In this document: piece after piece, positions 45,018 through 58,441 of the stretch | How the letters are laid out: each line of letters begins with the position of its first letter | How positions within the stretch are numbered: the stretch's first letter is position 1 | NCBI GenBank assembly: GCA_009869945.1 | Contig: WIXG01000109.1 | Coordinates: forward strand, 62,001-126,000 | Direction of reading: 5' to 3' | From: Mesaphorura yosii | Taxonomy: Eukaryota > Arthropoda > Collembola > Poduromorpha > Tullbergiidae | DNA: 64,000 bases | Made by a program: the position numbers and the translations under genes | The notes under the pieces: model-generated | What the model was told of the DNA's origin: nothing | Databases searched by the model: none | Seen by the model: the letters and a program-made list of their open reading frames with translations, nothing else

Positions 45018-46766
45018 GGTGAATTCGATTTGAAGATGACGATGACAGAATTTGGAGATTCACAAAAGGATCTGACGTTGGGAGTTGATTAAATGTGCAC
45101 AAATTTGAAAAGCCGGTATTCGTCCTGGTACGAGCAGAGTGTGAGTGGAAAGGATGTTCTTCTCAGAGCAACTACGCAAACACAAGTGGCCTGACTAGAA
45201 TCTTGAGTCATACTCACAGCTACAAACACAGCCACGCTTTCAAATTACGAAGCGAACAAGCGAGGAGGAGAAACACTTTTTAGAACCGGCTCCGGTACTG
45301 CTGAACTGGAGATATGATTAAGCTCCGCTCAGTACAGAGATAACTGTGTACAGCTTCAGCTTTCTACAGTACAACATTGCGATTATCTCAATGCATTAAA
45401 AGAAGAGCACTTCTAATGGAGTGAGTGCACAGCGCATTTTATCCATGGCATATGGGTTGGCTGGTTAGTAAACGTGGCGTGGCGTGATAGCAAATCTCCT
45501 TTTCCCACTGCCGCCATGCCTTGTCCTCACAATTACTGATATTATCCATTTCCATTCTTAACAACAGAACGCAGAGTTTATTCTTCGCAATGGCCAGACC
45601 ATGGGATGGGTGGAATCTCATCATCTTCTCATCGCGGACTATAAAATATAAACCAACCCTTGTAAAATGTGGAAGATAATGGGTGGCTTTGTGTCACGCA
45701 CGGAGATCAATGTCCCAGTTACAAGCTGTGGCGCTAAGACCAGTTTTTGTATCCCAAAATTAATGGTCAGAGGCCCGGACCCAAGCGCCCAGCCGCCAGC
45801 GTAGCTAAAAAGTATGTGATATGCAATGAGTTTCGTAAAAAAAAAGAGTGTCTTGTCAAAAATTTCCATAATATTTACATTAATGTACTCCAAGATGAGA
45901 CAGGCAGGGTAAATATTTCTCGATTACACAACGCAGATGCAGAGCCAGGCTTTTTGCGCCTCGTGCGTGCGTCTCAAGATCATAAACAATGAATTCGTTG
46001 TTCAATCTTCTCATTTGGCATACCTCGTGCTTGCCTGCTTCTTTGGAATTGATTGATTACGATGCGCTTGAGTGCACAATCCTTCAATTTATATGCTGCA
46101 AATGTGAATCGCATCCTCGACTCGACGCTTCGGCCCGATGCTCCTTGTCGCTTGTCTTCTCGTCGTATTTTCGCCTTTCGCATCATGCCTCAATCAAATT
46201 CATTGTCCTCGTTCTTCATACCTCATGCAAGTCGAAGTGTAAATAATTCGGTGAAAAATGTCGCCGTTTGATTAAATTGCATCTCGAGATTGTGTGGTCA
46301 AATCGGACCAAAAATTTGACGACACGATGCTTTCATCACAGTGAAGCTGGCACACTATTTTTATGCCTTGCCGTAATTTCTTTGTACGTATGCGCTTCGC
46401 GAGTAATAAAAATATAAACCTACAAGCAGTAATTTGTAATTTTACGATGAATTTAATGGCTTTTTAGCCCAAATTCCATTCATTCTCAGTGCAAAAGGAA
46501 TTCCAATGAGCAAATTAATTAATCCAAGTGAATTTCCTTTCTTGGCACAATTGTAAACAAGCCCGGATTGATTTTTATGTAGTCAGGCAGGTCAATAATA
46601 ATTTAATGGTAATCTTTGGTTCACATTTATGGTAAAATTGGTTCAACAACTACGCCATGATTGTCGTGGACGGATCCGAAGTTGGCTAGCGCGTAAATCA
46701 TGCCTGATTTATATTGCTTATTGCTGTATTGAGATGTAAAACCTAGGAATTCTATTCCTGAGCCGT
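45018..46766. other. Intergenic region of 1.7 kb, no gene seen
   Basis: It separates the FABP promoter from the 3' end of the hexosaminidase gene. Open frames on both strands are short and lack domain character. I see no repeat element. Confidence 0.4.
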
Positions 46767-49104
46767 TCATTTCGGTGGAGGTGGTGGTCTTCGATCCCAG
46801 CTTTTTCTTGCACTTAAAGAGTTGCAATCCTTTATCAGCAGTTCTAACGAGCTGATAATGGGCTCGGTTTTCTGCTCGATCCACTCATCCACCACATGCT
46901 GGTCGTAAAAATTCTGTAAACTCATTTTTAGGCTTGTCTCGTACGCTCTAATTGAGGCAAGATACTGTGACGCTATTTGCATGGGCTCCTGCAATCTCCA
47001 AGGCGAAGTATAATTGTATTTGAGGTTGTACGGACTGAGCCAGCCTTTTTCGGAACGATGCTGGTTTATCAACCGTTTCGCTTCATCCTAGTAGCACACA
47101 GAGCAAGCACAGAGCATTTTAACCGTCGTCAACGTCAAATGTGTGGTAAAATGATAGCCATGTTGAAGACGCTTACTTCGTAAAAATGTAGCGACTTCAT
47201 CAGATTGTATAGGTCAGCGCCGCTCCAAGAACAGTCATCCAGCCTGTTCAACGCTCCAGGATCACATTTTAAGAGTTTATAAAGGCTTTTCGCAGCATCA
47301 TCCAAATTTTGCGTGATTAGTATCTGGAGCGAGAGAATCATACTTGGGATTGCAACCGGAAGCAGTTCACAGAGCACGGCAAAGTGGTCGTAGCGACTCC
47401 AGCCGGTGATGACGAATCCGCGAAGGTTTTTAATGCGTTGCTGCTCACGACCAAGAACACGAAGCTGCGCAGGCAAGAAGACTTGCATTAACATTTGAAC
47501 AAAAGTAGGCCAAACTGTTTCCGGTGCATGATATCTGCTTACCCAGCTTAATTGGTTAAGTGCATGACGCTGCACGTCGACAGTGTACAGCGTCTCACCG
47601 AAAGCACCTTTGAACGCGGACGCGATCCAAATATTTGGGAATATTTGACCGTACATCGGCCACAGGTACGGAGACACGAGACGATCAACGTCTTCGGTGT
47701 AGTCCCAAATCATCAACTCGACGAAGTTGCCGATATCTGCCGCAATCAACTCTTCCACGTAATACTTTCGCAGCATATCATCCCAAATGATGCTTCGCTT
47801 GCCGTGTTTCTCGCGTACGTAGCTTGCAACTCGACGCACGTGCCCCAGAAATAACTCCTTTACATCTTTTCCGTGGCATCGCGTGCACTCGCCAATGTGG
47901 AACACTTCATCGCATCCGATGTGGATGTACTGTGAGTCTTTGTGCACGGCCATAACCTGCGACACGCAATGTAATTAGTAATTAGTCGAATTGATGCCGG
48001 CAAAGCAAAGTCAGTCAAGGCCGACCGAGTTTTTGTTACTTGATCAATGAGCGCAGTGACCATGCTCCAAGCCACCTCGTTCTTTGGGCATATTTCTTGG
48101 GGAAAGTCGTCCACTTCCCTTAAATGACGGAAACGCTCTAATTTTAGTATGAATTCCAAGTGACCAAATGTTTGTACAAGCGGAATTATTTCCAGACCAA
48201 GCTGATTGCAGGTATCAATGAGATCATTTATATCGCCCTGAAAGAAGACCATCTTGTGTAATTTGAATTTTTCTCTCCAATGCTGTGAACTTTACCTGAC
48301 TATAATGAAAGTCATGCGCTGTTCCATTCAGACCGCCACCAGCGAATGGGAACATGTCTTCGTACTCCAGCAGAATTCCATTTCCGCCAGCTTCCTTCAC
48401 AGTTTCCAGCACCGATTTTAAATAGCTCAATTTGGGCGGGGCACCTTTCAGGTCAATATGCACGAGCTTGTAGGGAATCTTGAGAAGAGTTGAGCCAGGC
48501 GGCGAAGGAGGGTGGTTGAAGTTATTTACAGGTGCGTACTGATTCTGCAAGCGATGCTGGTGAGGCTGAGCCTCGGATCCTGCGGCTAAGGGGTCATCGT
48601 TTCCGGTCCGGATCTTGGCCACGGCTTGGCTAAAGCTGCGCGCGTCCGGCCGTTGTGGCTGTGCTTGTGGCAGATCTCCACGAAACAGCGTGTCAGGGAA
48701 TGCCTGCAATTGAGAATCGGTTGAAAACGTGGCTTAAACGTGAAAAGGCACAAAATCGATAAATGATCACTTACTGGCTTAATAACCACTGGTCGCTGCA
48801 GGAAGCCGTCAACGTTTGCACTCTGCTGCGTCTTTGCATTCGAATTAGCTGACGCCCCATCGTGGTGCTGAGGAACCGGACGAAATTGAGAGCTGAATCT
48901 GTGACCGTGGCTATGCTTGTTTAGCAGCCCAGAGGATATCAACGCTGACGGCAGCTGATTTTGGGAGCTGACATCGATGATATTGTTATTCGTAGAGAAC
49001 ACAACGATTCCCTTCGTCGTTATCAGACTAAGGCTATAAATTAGTAGGAAACTGCAGAATATTAAAAATATCAGCAGGATTTTAAAGTTTCTGCGTGGAA
49101 ACAT
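46767..49104 (-). CDS. Hexosaminidase D-like GH20 enzyme with N-terminal membrane anchor
   Basis: A family 20 glycoside hydrolase related to animal HEXDC, which removes terminal N-acetylgalactosamine or N-acetylglucosamine. Five exons on the - strand: 48775-49104, 48296-48703, 48040-48237, 47177-47956 and 46767-47087 (678 residues). A short cytosolic start (MFPRRNFK) precedes one hydrophobic segment ([20 protein letters not shown]), which suggests a type II membrane or Golgi protein. A stem of about 150 residues rich in Gln, Pro and Asn follows. The barrel begins at [20 protein letters not shown] and includes [25 protein letters not shown], and the catalytic Asp-Glu pair in [15 protein letters not shown] (about D328-E329). 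A tail after the barrel ends in a poly-Pro run. Human HEXDC lacks such an anchor, so localisation may differ. Confidence 0.88.
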
Positions 49105-52100
49105 ACTCAAACTGTATTCGTCGTTGTTCTACATTCTACTCAACTGGGTTCCGTCCCTAAATCAAACCATTTCATTGCAAAGCAAAGATTGGCATTGACA
49201 CAAACGACACGTTGATGAAAGTATGAAAGGAACTCAGGACTCTGACCATGTTTTCGTTTCCGATTGCATGCTAAGCAATGGAAATGGACACGCAAGTGGA
49301 AATTTACTCGAGCACAAATCGATCTCTGAACCTGCTGCTTCCTCGAATTGGCATTGGCAGAACGATTAACATTCTTGTGGACGTGCACGCGGTCGACGGT
49401 CGAGTCAATAATATTGGAAACGAATTACAAGCGCTGCGACTGAGACTTTCACTGCCACATGCGCTCGTTTCGGAGGTCTTTGACCATGTCAGCTCATTTG
49501 TTGTGCCGTAGCCTGGCCCAAGTCACCAAGGTGAGACACAGCCCACCTGTCGTCTTGTCGCCTAGCGGCTCGGGTTCTTCAGTGATGCTGTGTCGGTGTC
49601 GATTTCTGGCTTATCTGCTGCTGTGGTGCTTGAAACTTTGTTTATGCAAGACTGACTGAGAGACTGTGATTCTGAATTCTGAATCTGATGCGGTCACGTA
49701 CGGACGAAATTCGCATGTACCAGAACGGAAATTGACTCGCGTAATTGAATCGTAATTGAGATGACCACAAAACCAATGCAATTCAGTTCTTCTCGAGGCA
49801 CAATTTAATGGTCAATGTGCTTCTTCAGCCGACAAAGATAAAAATTTCACTGAAGAGCTCGTGTCAGGAAACTCAGGATGAGGATTCCTTTGAACTTTGT
49901 TTACTTGAAGCCGAATTGCACGAAGTCAAGGTCCAAGTAAAAGGCCAAGTGCGAATTATGGATCACAAGCCATTACTCACAAGCACAAGCACAAGAGCAC
50001 GACCGATTCGCTATTCGCTGCTCGCGTTTCGCATCGCTATTCGCATGAATAAAGTTTCGAATCGACGGAGGACTAGGACTGACTGAGACTGAGACGAAAC
50101 GGAAGTGATTCACTTCACCAGTCATTCATAAACACCTGTTGTCGATTGTTGATGTCGAAAATCAACTCAACCACAAAGTGTATTTGAGCTGTTCACGGGA
50201 ACAGAACTTAATGTCATTGGTTCTTCGGCTCGAATGTTTGTGGTCGTGGTTGGCAAGTTTCGTAATCGTGATGTGAACGATGCAATGTAATGATGAGAAC
50301 TGTCACGTCAAATCTTGACACTGCAGCACGCACAAATAACTTGCGACCTGTGAATCTTCCCGAGAATTCCGGCAAGAATGCGTGAATGCGTCTTCGTTCA
50401 CCTGTCACTTGTTTATATCTGCTCCGACTGCATGCTTGATGGATTTTTTCTATCCACCAAGAACTTTCAAAACAAAACACTGAGCACTGCACGAGCACTT
50501 GCCCATTGTTGCTATTCTATTCTTTGCTTTTGCTCTTTGCTGCTGTCTCACGCTGCAACAGAAAACTCATTGGTCTATGAAAAGTACAATAATATAATCT
50601 CAGTCGTTTGTGTTCAGCATTTTGTACTTGCATGTCTGCCCAGCTACTACAGCTAGCTTTGACTTGCAGAGGAAGCAGGATAGGAATCACGATTCAGAAT
50701 AGGAACGGAATTGAGAATGTGAATTGTGTAATTTGGTACGCAATAACAACAATGTAATGTAATCTAACGGTGCGGGATGGTAAGAACGTGTACAAGAATT
50801 CTCTCTGGCCTGACTTATCTTTGGCTGGCTCTCGCACTCGCATTGCATCCATTATCATCATTGTTGCCTTTTATAACTCTATTACTATTACTATTATTAT
50901 TGTTGCTGGTGTTGTGCATTCGTTCGCGTCGTCGTCGTCGTGTTAAGCGTTTATTGTTTCTGTGTTCATGTAGCACTTGGCTTGGTATTTGTACCATGGT
51001 CGGGGTCGTTCGTCGTCTTTTGGTAATAATAAGCCAGGCGAGCGAGCATGTGGATTGTGGAAAAATACCGCGTCCGTCCACCAGAAACAGCTACAGGTAA
51101 CTTGACTCTGACTTTGACTCTGAGTTAGGCTCAACCCTCAAAAGTGGGACTCGCTTCTGTTTGTTATTCTTATTTGTATTTACTATTTACATCGCCCCTC
51201 ATTGTTGCAGATCTCTCGAATGGAAATATTTTCATAAGCCATGAGCCACAAACAACAAATGAACAAATTCGTACTTCTGCCGCCTAGTGCGGTGCTTTAT
51301 GACTCTTGCTAATGACTTGCTAATTGCGCCATTGTAATCCGATACTAAATGCAGTTCTGCATTGTTGCGAGACGCATAAATATGTGATAAATACCAAAAT
51401 GCGATGAAATGGCAATGATCTCTGCCGCGCTGCGAAATGTGACTCCTCCGACTCCGACTTGGTCGCATTTTGTGCTTGGGCTCCTGTCGACAAAGATAAA
51501 TAGCAGTAAAACAGTTGTTGAATGGATAACAATGTGCAATTAATGTCCCATACATGAGCACGTACTTCCTCACGTCGCGTCAGGCCACCGCCGCAGCATA
51601 GCGTACAAATTGCAACGTAACTAACGCATGGTTTATGGTTTACTGTATGATACCGGGACTTTTCGCACGCTGATGCAGCTACAGCGGCGGTGCCGGGCCG
51701 AGATTGCGACGTTTCTCACACTTGCAGTACAAACGAGAATGTGAAACAAAGCCTGGCCCAAAGCCGCATTCGCAATATCGCAATTCCCAACACAAAAGGG
51801 ACAACGGGATTGACCGCCGTGCTAATTCTCAATTTTCAATTCTGTTCCGACTGCGACAAATTCAACCACCATGGAAGTAAAAACAACTTACAGCTAGGCA
51901 CGAGGACACGAGCGACAATTGTTGAATTGTTTCGACTTAAATCTAGTCATCCACATGCCGCTTCCACTGCGGATATTTTCATGAGCCGAACCGACGATGA
52001 ATGAGCCGGGATTTTAAGTTCTCAATTGATAAGAAAGAATTAACGCGTGCGAAATGAGGCTGCATTTGCTTGTAAATGTAAATGCCGTAAATCTTAATCG

Positions 52101-52970
52101 CAAGTAGTTCGAGTTCGTGGGTCAATTAAGAACAAATTACTATGCACAATTTTTGTTTTGCGTGCACGCCGAGACCAACTGGCACTTCGTCACGCCCAAA
52201 GCCCGACCCAGATTTCGATTTAACTATGTAATTCTAGTACTTCAAATGATCTTTATTGAAAATTGACAAGTAAGAATGACTTCGCATTTGACTGGCAACA
52301 AAATTCATGCTCATGACCAAGAAACGCGACTCGATTTTGTAACTGTGAGTTCGTGAGATTCAACGCACCATGCGCCAAGAAACAATTAAAGATGCATATG
52401 CGACTGCGGTCTGCATTTGCAAATCTTACAGAAACAGAAAATTGTAAGGAACTAACGTAAATGAACGAAGAGATGCGAAACGTGAGAAATTATCAAGTTT
52501 CAATGCATCTCGTGACTGACCAAGCGCCACCTTCACATGTTGAGTCGGGTTGCTGCTTTTGGTTCGCTTTTTGTATTTCTTATTGGCGACAAAGCTTCGG
52601 CGAATCTTTTGAGAGCTTCTGTTATTCTTGGTCGTACTTGTCGGCAACGTTGTGAAGTGGTGAAGATTGTGAATCCATCCGCTCTAGTTCAGAAGATCCT
52701 GGTTGGTAATTGTAATTGCTCATTTAATTCATTCATAAGTTTAAGGAACGCTACTACGTTGTACTGATTGGAGTGCTGGTCCTGCACGAGATTATGACAG
52801 AGGAGAGATAATTAAAACTGGCATTTGACCGCGACCACCATCATTGAATTTGTTTTGCAGATTGGTAAGTGTGTTCGACGAAAATTATTCCGCCTGGAGC
52901 AACGTCTTCGAACTTATTGCTAAGATATTTCTTCGGACATATCTCTAGATTTGAAAATAGCCCTATAACC
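49105..52970. other. Gene-poor region of 3.9 kb
   Basis: No coding exon could be supported on either strand. It holds simple-sequence DNA around 50.88-50.94 kb, stretches of short repeated words (attcgc, gactctgact) and many stop codons. It includes the promoter of the hexosaminidase gene on the left. On the right, a GCAG followed by a donor-like GTAAGTG at about 52.86 kb may mark a non-coding 5' exon of the PWWP gene. Confidence 0.45.
50877..50941. repeat. Simple-sequence tract (ATT/ACT trinucleotides and CGT repeat)
   Basis: ATT and ACT trinucleotides run from about 50877 to 50905, and a CGT trinucleotide run follows at about 50926-50941. They create a spurious Leu/Arg-rich open frame. Confidence 0.7.
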
Positions 52971-55900
52971 ATGTCGACTGGTGGCACACCAACGCCGATC
53001 CCCACGGGCGGTAAATACCAGTCCGGGGATCGGTGCTTCTCGAAGTTGAAAGGTTGGCCTTGGTGGCCATCAAGGGTAATGCATATGAGCCAAGCAGATA
53101 AGGTTGTGTCCTCTATGGAGTTAATACTCTTCCCTTTGTTCTAATTGTTAGGTCAAAGAAAGAATCTCTGGAAAGGTGGAAGCTTACAAAGTCTACTTTT
53201 ATGGTACCTATGATGAGTAAGTGCACCCAGGACCGTATATTATACTTAGCTTTATAAATATGAACTATCACGCGAGTTTTAGCTCCGGACTTCTAAAAGC
53301 AAGAACTTCTGACAGTGTTAAGGTGTCTTGTAAAAAGTGTCCGAACATTAACCTACTAGGGAATAGCCGACAAGGTCAATCAGAGTCAAAAGATTTTGTG
53401 CGATTTTTCCTAACAGCTGCAAAGAACATTTTACTTTCAAGGTTTCGCAGGATTCGACTACTATTCACTTCTGATTCTTTTCGTTTCCCTTTTCAGAGCA
53501 ACTGTCAAATTAGACCAAATGATGGAGTACAATGAAGAAAATTTCGAGAAAATGGGGAAGAAACCACCAAGGAATGCCAAATTTCCACTGGCTATGAAAG
53601 AAATTGAGCAAAATATGGACATACATGACAGTAATGCTACAGGGGGTGCAGTTACACAAAACCCAGAGCAGGTAATCAAATTATGGTAGAAGTGAGGCTT
53701 CTGCTTCAGTGCTGTTGTAGCAATCGGCAATTAACAATATGATGTTCGGGATTAAAACTCAGGCCAATGAAGGAGGAGATGAGGGAGAGCTGCTGATTGA
53801 TGAAGGACCTCCAGTTTTGACAAAGGAAGGCAAGACTCCACGGCCGGCTGCCGTCCAGAAGAAGAATTCACGCGCTTTGTCACCTGATATGACTGAGGTG
53901 CGTACCCTCGACTGACGTGGCACTAATGTCTTGATCTGTTGTACTAATAGTTATTTAAACTTGTAGGAAATACCAAAGCCGACACCGAAGAAAGGCGTTC
54001 GGGGGTCGAAGGCAACACTTTCTACCCCAACACCCACTGTTGTTGAAACCAGTGATCCTGCAATAACACCAGCAGAACCGTTAGGACTTCCTCAACCTGA
54101 AATTGTTAGTAGAAGTGGTCGAAAGATCAAACCGAAGCGATTTGCAGATGATTTTGACACTGGGACAAAGTCTGAAGCAATTGGAGATACGCCACCTGCT
54201 AACAAGCGTGTGAAGAGGACAACTTCAGTCGGAAATAAGGTATTTGATAAGTTACTCACTTGTACGTGATCACGATGCGTAGTTAAAATGGGATTTTGTG
54301 AATGTAGACCCTGGCGATGGAGGACACAGAGAAAGTAACCGAGACAGCTCAAGCATTAACCGGAAAACGAAAATCTGCTCTGGCAAGGCAGTCATCTGCG
54401 GCACAAGCCCCACTTCTCACTCCTAAAATACAACCAAAGAACATGACGAATTCTCGTGGGCCGCCACCACTCACTAAGGGCAAGCCTGATGCAAGAACTC
54501 CAAAAGGTGGATTGAGTAACGAAGAGGCACCTCTCTTGGAGGACTCCCGATTCGCGGAAGGGACTGAGCAGGCCGGTCAGACCATGGAATTTGATGAGAA
54601 TGAAGAAAGCAATTTACTATATAATGGAGCCGGCTTCTTTGAAAATACGGAAGAGGACGAGTTTGATGAAGATGAAGGTAAAAATTGATAAAAACGGAAG
54701 AGTAATACAATCACTACTTGTCCTGGCCGAGAAATTAAGTTTTATTTTACCAAGCAGGTCTAGATGACTCAATAAAGAAAATTCCAATTACAGGAGCGAA
54801 TGGAGTCGAATTGGAAGTGCGGGTGAACACAAAAATTAAGGATAGAATTAAGGCAAGCGTTTATAGGCAACAAGAAATCAAGAAGTATTGAAGGTCGACA
54901 TTGTAACAATGTATTGCGAATATGCTTACAGTCTCAGAAAGAAAGGGCAAACTTTGAGAGAACGACGAAGAGAAACGTAGAAAGAATGAAGGCTGAGCTG
55001 GGAAAGAGTGAAGAAGCTGCGACCGCATTCCTGGAGGCTGTCGCGGAGGGTGTCGCGAAAGATGAAGAGCTGAACGACTACACAGTCTCAAAGTTGAAAG
55101 AAAACACGCAACAAAAGATTCAGTGAGTTAACATTGGGAGGAGCTCTGTATCAATACGTGAAACGAGAATCAATCGTTTTGTCTGAACTTCAGGGTATGG
55201 AGAAGCGAAGGTGAAACGATTGAACTAATCGCGGAACTGGTTTCGACTTTTGGCCTTAAAGAAGCGGATGCTGAGAAAGGACTCGATCTCCTTGAGAAGC
55301 TGGGAAATCAGAAGTTGGATGCGGCAACCTTGAAGAAGAACCCAGAAGTTGTCGACACGATCAAACAGGTAGACTTGAGAATATGTGGATAAGCGCTCAG
55401 CTAAACGCAATGACAAACCTTAATGCCCGGCTTACTTTAACAGCTCCGGAGGTACGAAGGAAATCTTGATGAATGGGCTTTCACGACAGAACAGAAAGTG
55501 AGTAAGATAATGTTAAAAGTGAGAAGAATTTGACTTCTGGCTGATTTACAATATTTGCCCTGAATTGTTTAGACCGACTTTGAAAAGAAGGCAGAACAGA
55601 TTAGGAACAAGAGTGAAGCCATTTATCAGTACTTCAAATCATTGTTTTGTTCAAACGCACCAAAACCATTCCCAGTAGCAGAAGTTATGAAACCTGAGCC
55701 TGAGACTGTGGAGGATGTGCCTGAAAGTGAGAATTCACCGTTGCCATCTACTCATGGAGTAGCCAAAGATCCTTCAGGTACTTCCAAACCCATTACCATT
55801 ATAAATGTTCATTACATAAACGGGAGCTGACGAACTTTCTTATAATAATTACACACAGAAGAACCTGAGACTCCAGCGCGTGAATTCGCACCAAAACTTG

Positions 55901-56133
55901 AGATTTCAGAGACATCAGAGGAAGGCCAAGAAGAGAAAGTTAAGACCGAGGATGTCGATGAAACACAGCTACAGCCGTTGGGCACAGAAGAGAATGAAAC
56001 CTCAGGAGGACAGATCGGCGAAGTCGCCCTGTCCAAAACCGAAGGTCTCGACTCTCCCACTGACTCAACAAACAGGGACGAGGCTGAGGCTACCTCACCA
56101 GCTGCGGATGCTCCTGCAGAATTGGCGAATTAA
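52971..56133 (+). CDS. PWWP and integrase-binding-domain chromatin protein (LEDGF/HRP2/HDGF-like)
   Basis: A nuclear chromatin reader. Twelve exons: 52971-53075, 53152-53216, 53497-53671, 53763-53897, 53967-54239, 54308-54677, 54758-54852, 54932-55122, 55194-55368, 55444-55497, 55573-55777 and 55859-56133 (705 residues). The N-terminal PWWP domain (GDRCFSKLKGWPWWPSR, then KVYFYGTYDEATVKLDQM) should bind methylated H3K36 nucleosomes. A long Lys/Pro/Thr-rich middle contains a basic RSGRKIKPKR motif. A coiled coil (TTKRNVERMKAELGKSEEA) is followed by an all-helical IBD near residues 470-570: KGLDLLEKLGNQKLDAATLK, DTIKQLRRYEG and SEAIYQYFKSLF. The IBD docks partners such as MLL/menin or splicing factors in other animals. 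The tail is acidic. The intron after 54852 has a GC donor. AATAAA is at 56274-56279. Confidence 0.87.
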
Positions 56134-56557
56134 TTAGTAGCACATCATCTTTGCTTTGTGTGAAACTTGCCGTTTATTTTTTGTACTTAGTTTTGTATTT
56201 CTTCTTACTTACTGGGCTTACCCTTTAGATATCTTTACTTGCTTATCACAACTACATAATTTGCGCCAGTAATAATAAATACGGTAATACGGAAGCAGCC
56301 TTGCAGTTTTGAATCTGACTTCCAATTTCCTGTGAATTCTTTCTTAATTGACCTGACAAAATAAATACTAATACATACTGAGCATTACTAAGGATGTCAA
56401 TTAATTTAGTGATTTAGTCAGACTAGTTCTCTACCAGTTCATTTGTGCATTTTACTAAAACTCTTCGTCATACAGCTGCCTCATTATAAAGGAGTGTGAT
56501 ATGCATTGGCACTTTGCAATATTGCAATATCCGTATCAGACACAGGCGGAGAAGAAA
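56134..56557. other. Convergent 3' flanks of the PWWP and F-box genes
   Basis: About 420 bp with the AATAAA of the PWWP gene at 56274-56279. No gene seen. Confidence 0.45.
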
Positions 56558-58441
56558 TTACGCTTCAGATATAAATGTTTTTTGTACTCTAAGAAGGAAT
56601 GCGCCTCCATCGTCTTCACCCAGCAGGTTGATACCATTTAGGAAGTAAAACAGTCCACTTCGAAAACTTCCCATCAATTTAAGGGTTTTCGTTTTTTGCA
56701 AGTAAAACAGACTTTTGAACCGTTCCACGGAACTGAAGTCTTCTATTTTGGGTCGCCGCTTCATAACTGAAGCCAGAATCAGCATCGGGGCAACAGGGCG
56801 ACTGGCGATTGAGGCTGCAGGCAAAAGATGTTCAGATTTCAACAACAATTCACCTTCGGAATTGGGAGACATCCAAACATGACAGACTAAAATAGACTTA
56901 CCTCCTGGAAGCGGCGTGCAAATTGCAATGAAGATATTGTTGAATGCGTGCACCATGCTCACAAGGCCATAAGCTCGGTCTCGGAGGTTCGGCTGAATTG
57001 ATAACACCAACGCTGACATTTCAACGTCATGCAATTGCATGTTATCTTCGTTTCCATCCAAACACTTCCACGTTGACGCCGTGTCTGCCCAAAGCACCGA
57101 AGGCGGTACAAAAAAGATGATGTTGCCAATTCGAGACATTGACCATTGACGGTCGCCGTCACCGCTCGCCCCCAACCTTGTCTCAGACAAATCGAGTATG
57201 TCAGAGGATTCCTTCCACACACCAAGAAAAGGGCTATTTCCGTATTGAATGTAAATCTAAATCGACCACAAAAGTCATTAAATACTTGAAAGGGATTTTT
57301 ATCTCTCGCAACGGCTACAGTTACAGTATGTAAGCTTACCTTTCCACTGAAGTACAAAGACGTGTTTATGAAAAATGGCGTAAATATTTCTCTCATGAAA
57401 TTGAGAACGACTTTCTTGTTTCGGTGGTCAACTTCAACTACGCGAATGTAAAGCACAGACTTCCGAGTGGTTCCCATTGCAAGAATGATGTCTTCATAGA
57501 CACTGCAAATGATAAAATTATTTTAGATCACGACTCAAGAGAAAATCTCATGAATTTTTTTGTTTCCGCCGTGTTACCTCACTCTTTCGGCAATCTTTGA
57601 CCGAGCACTCCGATTTTGAGCTGAAGGAGCATACTCACGCCACGTACAAAGGTCTTCAGGCGTGTCAGATCCGCTGTTCGTGTTGGAAATAGCAGCAACG
57701 GGCGACTCGGCAAAAAATTTGAGATTCTCGTCTGTCGGTAGTAAGATGAGGTTATGACATGGCATGAACAACAGATGATAATCACGTGAATATGCACGTG
57801 TTAAACCTCTCACAAATGATTTGTCGAACCTGTAATTAAGCAATTGCAGAGCATTTAGTATCGAACAAACTTTGTGTAAAGTAAACAGCCTTTATATCTT
57901 ACTCGGTAATCTCTTCTTCAAGCACTAAGTTTCTGACCGAATCCCATTGCAGTCCGACTTCATCATGACTATCAAAGTGCGTGCGGTGAAAGAACATCAA
58001 TAACTTCACATGCTGCATTTGGTGTAGAAATTGCGCTGACACTGACACTCTCGGCGTACTGGCAGAATTTATCAGTTGACATTGAGCAGCTACCGCTTCA
58101 GAATGGAGGGCATGCAAATAAGCCCTGAGATCCCTTTTAATCCATAGTTGTCTCTCATCGATTTCGCGAACTTGATCCAGAAGCACTTGCTTCGAGACGA
58201 GATTCCATCGTTTGCAAACGCGCATAGTTCCTCTGACCAGATCTGGAGTGTCTAGTTTCGCCATGATTTTAATCAACATCTCCGCCGGAAGAGCAGATAA
58301 ATGCAGGGCTTCATTTTCTGATTGCTCCATTTGTGTGTAGGCGACATCACCAACAATACAATCAAGGGCTACGGAGGGACCAGGGTTAGCAGAAGTGGCT
58401 GTTTCTTTCGTGGTTCCGCTCCCGGATGATGATGAGGCCAT
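56558..58441 (-). CDS. F-box protein with an unrecognised C-terminal domain
   Basis: Four exons on the - strand: 57903-58441, 57578-57829, 57340-57502 and 56558-57256 (550 residues). The F-box spans about residues 47-90: LSALPAEMLIKIMAKLDTPD, then LVRGTMRVCKRWNLV. The following helical segment (REIDERQLWIKRDLRAYLHA) may continue the SKP1-binding region. Downstream there are no leucine-rich repeats, WD or Kelch motifs. Instead there are beta-rich blocks such as YHLLFMPCHNLILLP, RKSVLYIRVVEVDHRNKKVV and GDRQWSMSRIGNIIFFVPPS. These could be an irregular beta-propeller. Probable SCF ubiquitin ligase adaptor of unknown target. The gene is head to head with CRNKL1 across 552 bp. A GGTAAGTC inside the last exon looks like a donor, but no acceptor fits, so the exon is kept whole. 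Confidence 0.78.

Noticed and set aside
50777..51100. 107-codon + strand frame with poly-Leu and poly-Arg
   Set aside because: The composition comes from ATT/ACT and CGT trinucleotide repeats; there is no gene-like context.
56880..56910. GGTAAGTC inside the last exon of the second F-box gene as an intron donor
   Set aside because: The only nearby acceptor would make an intron of about 15 bp, and the open frame continues through the site to the stop codon.
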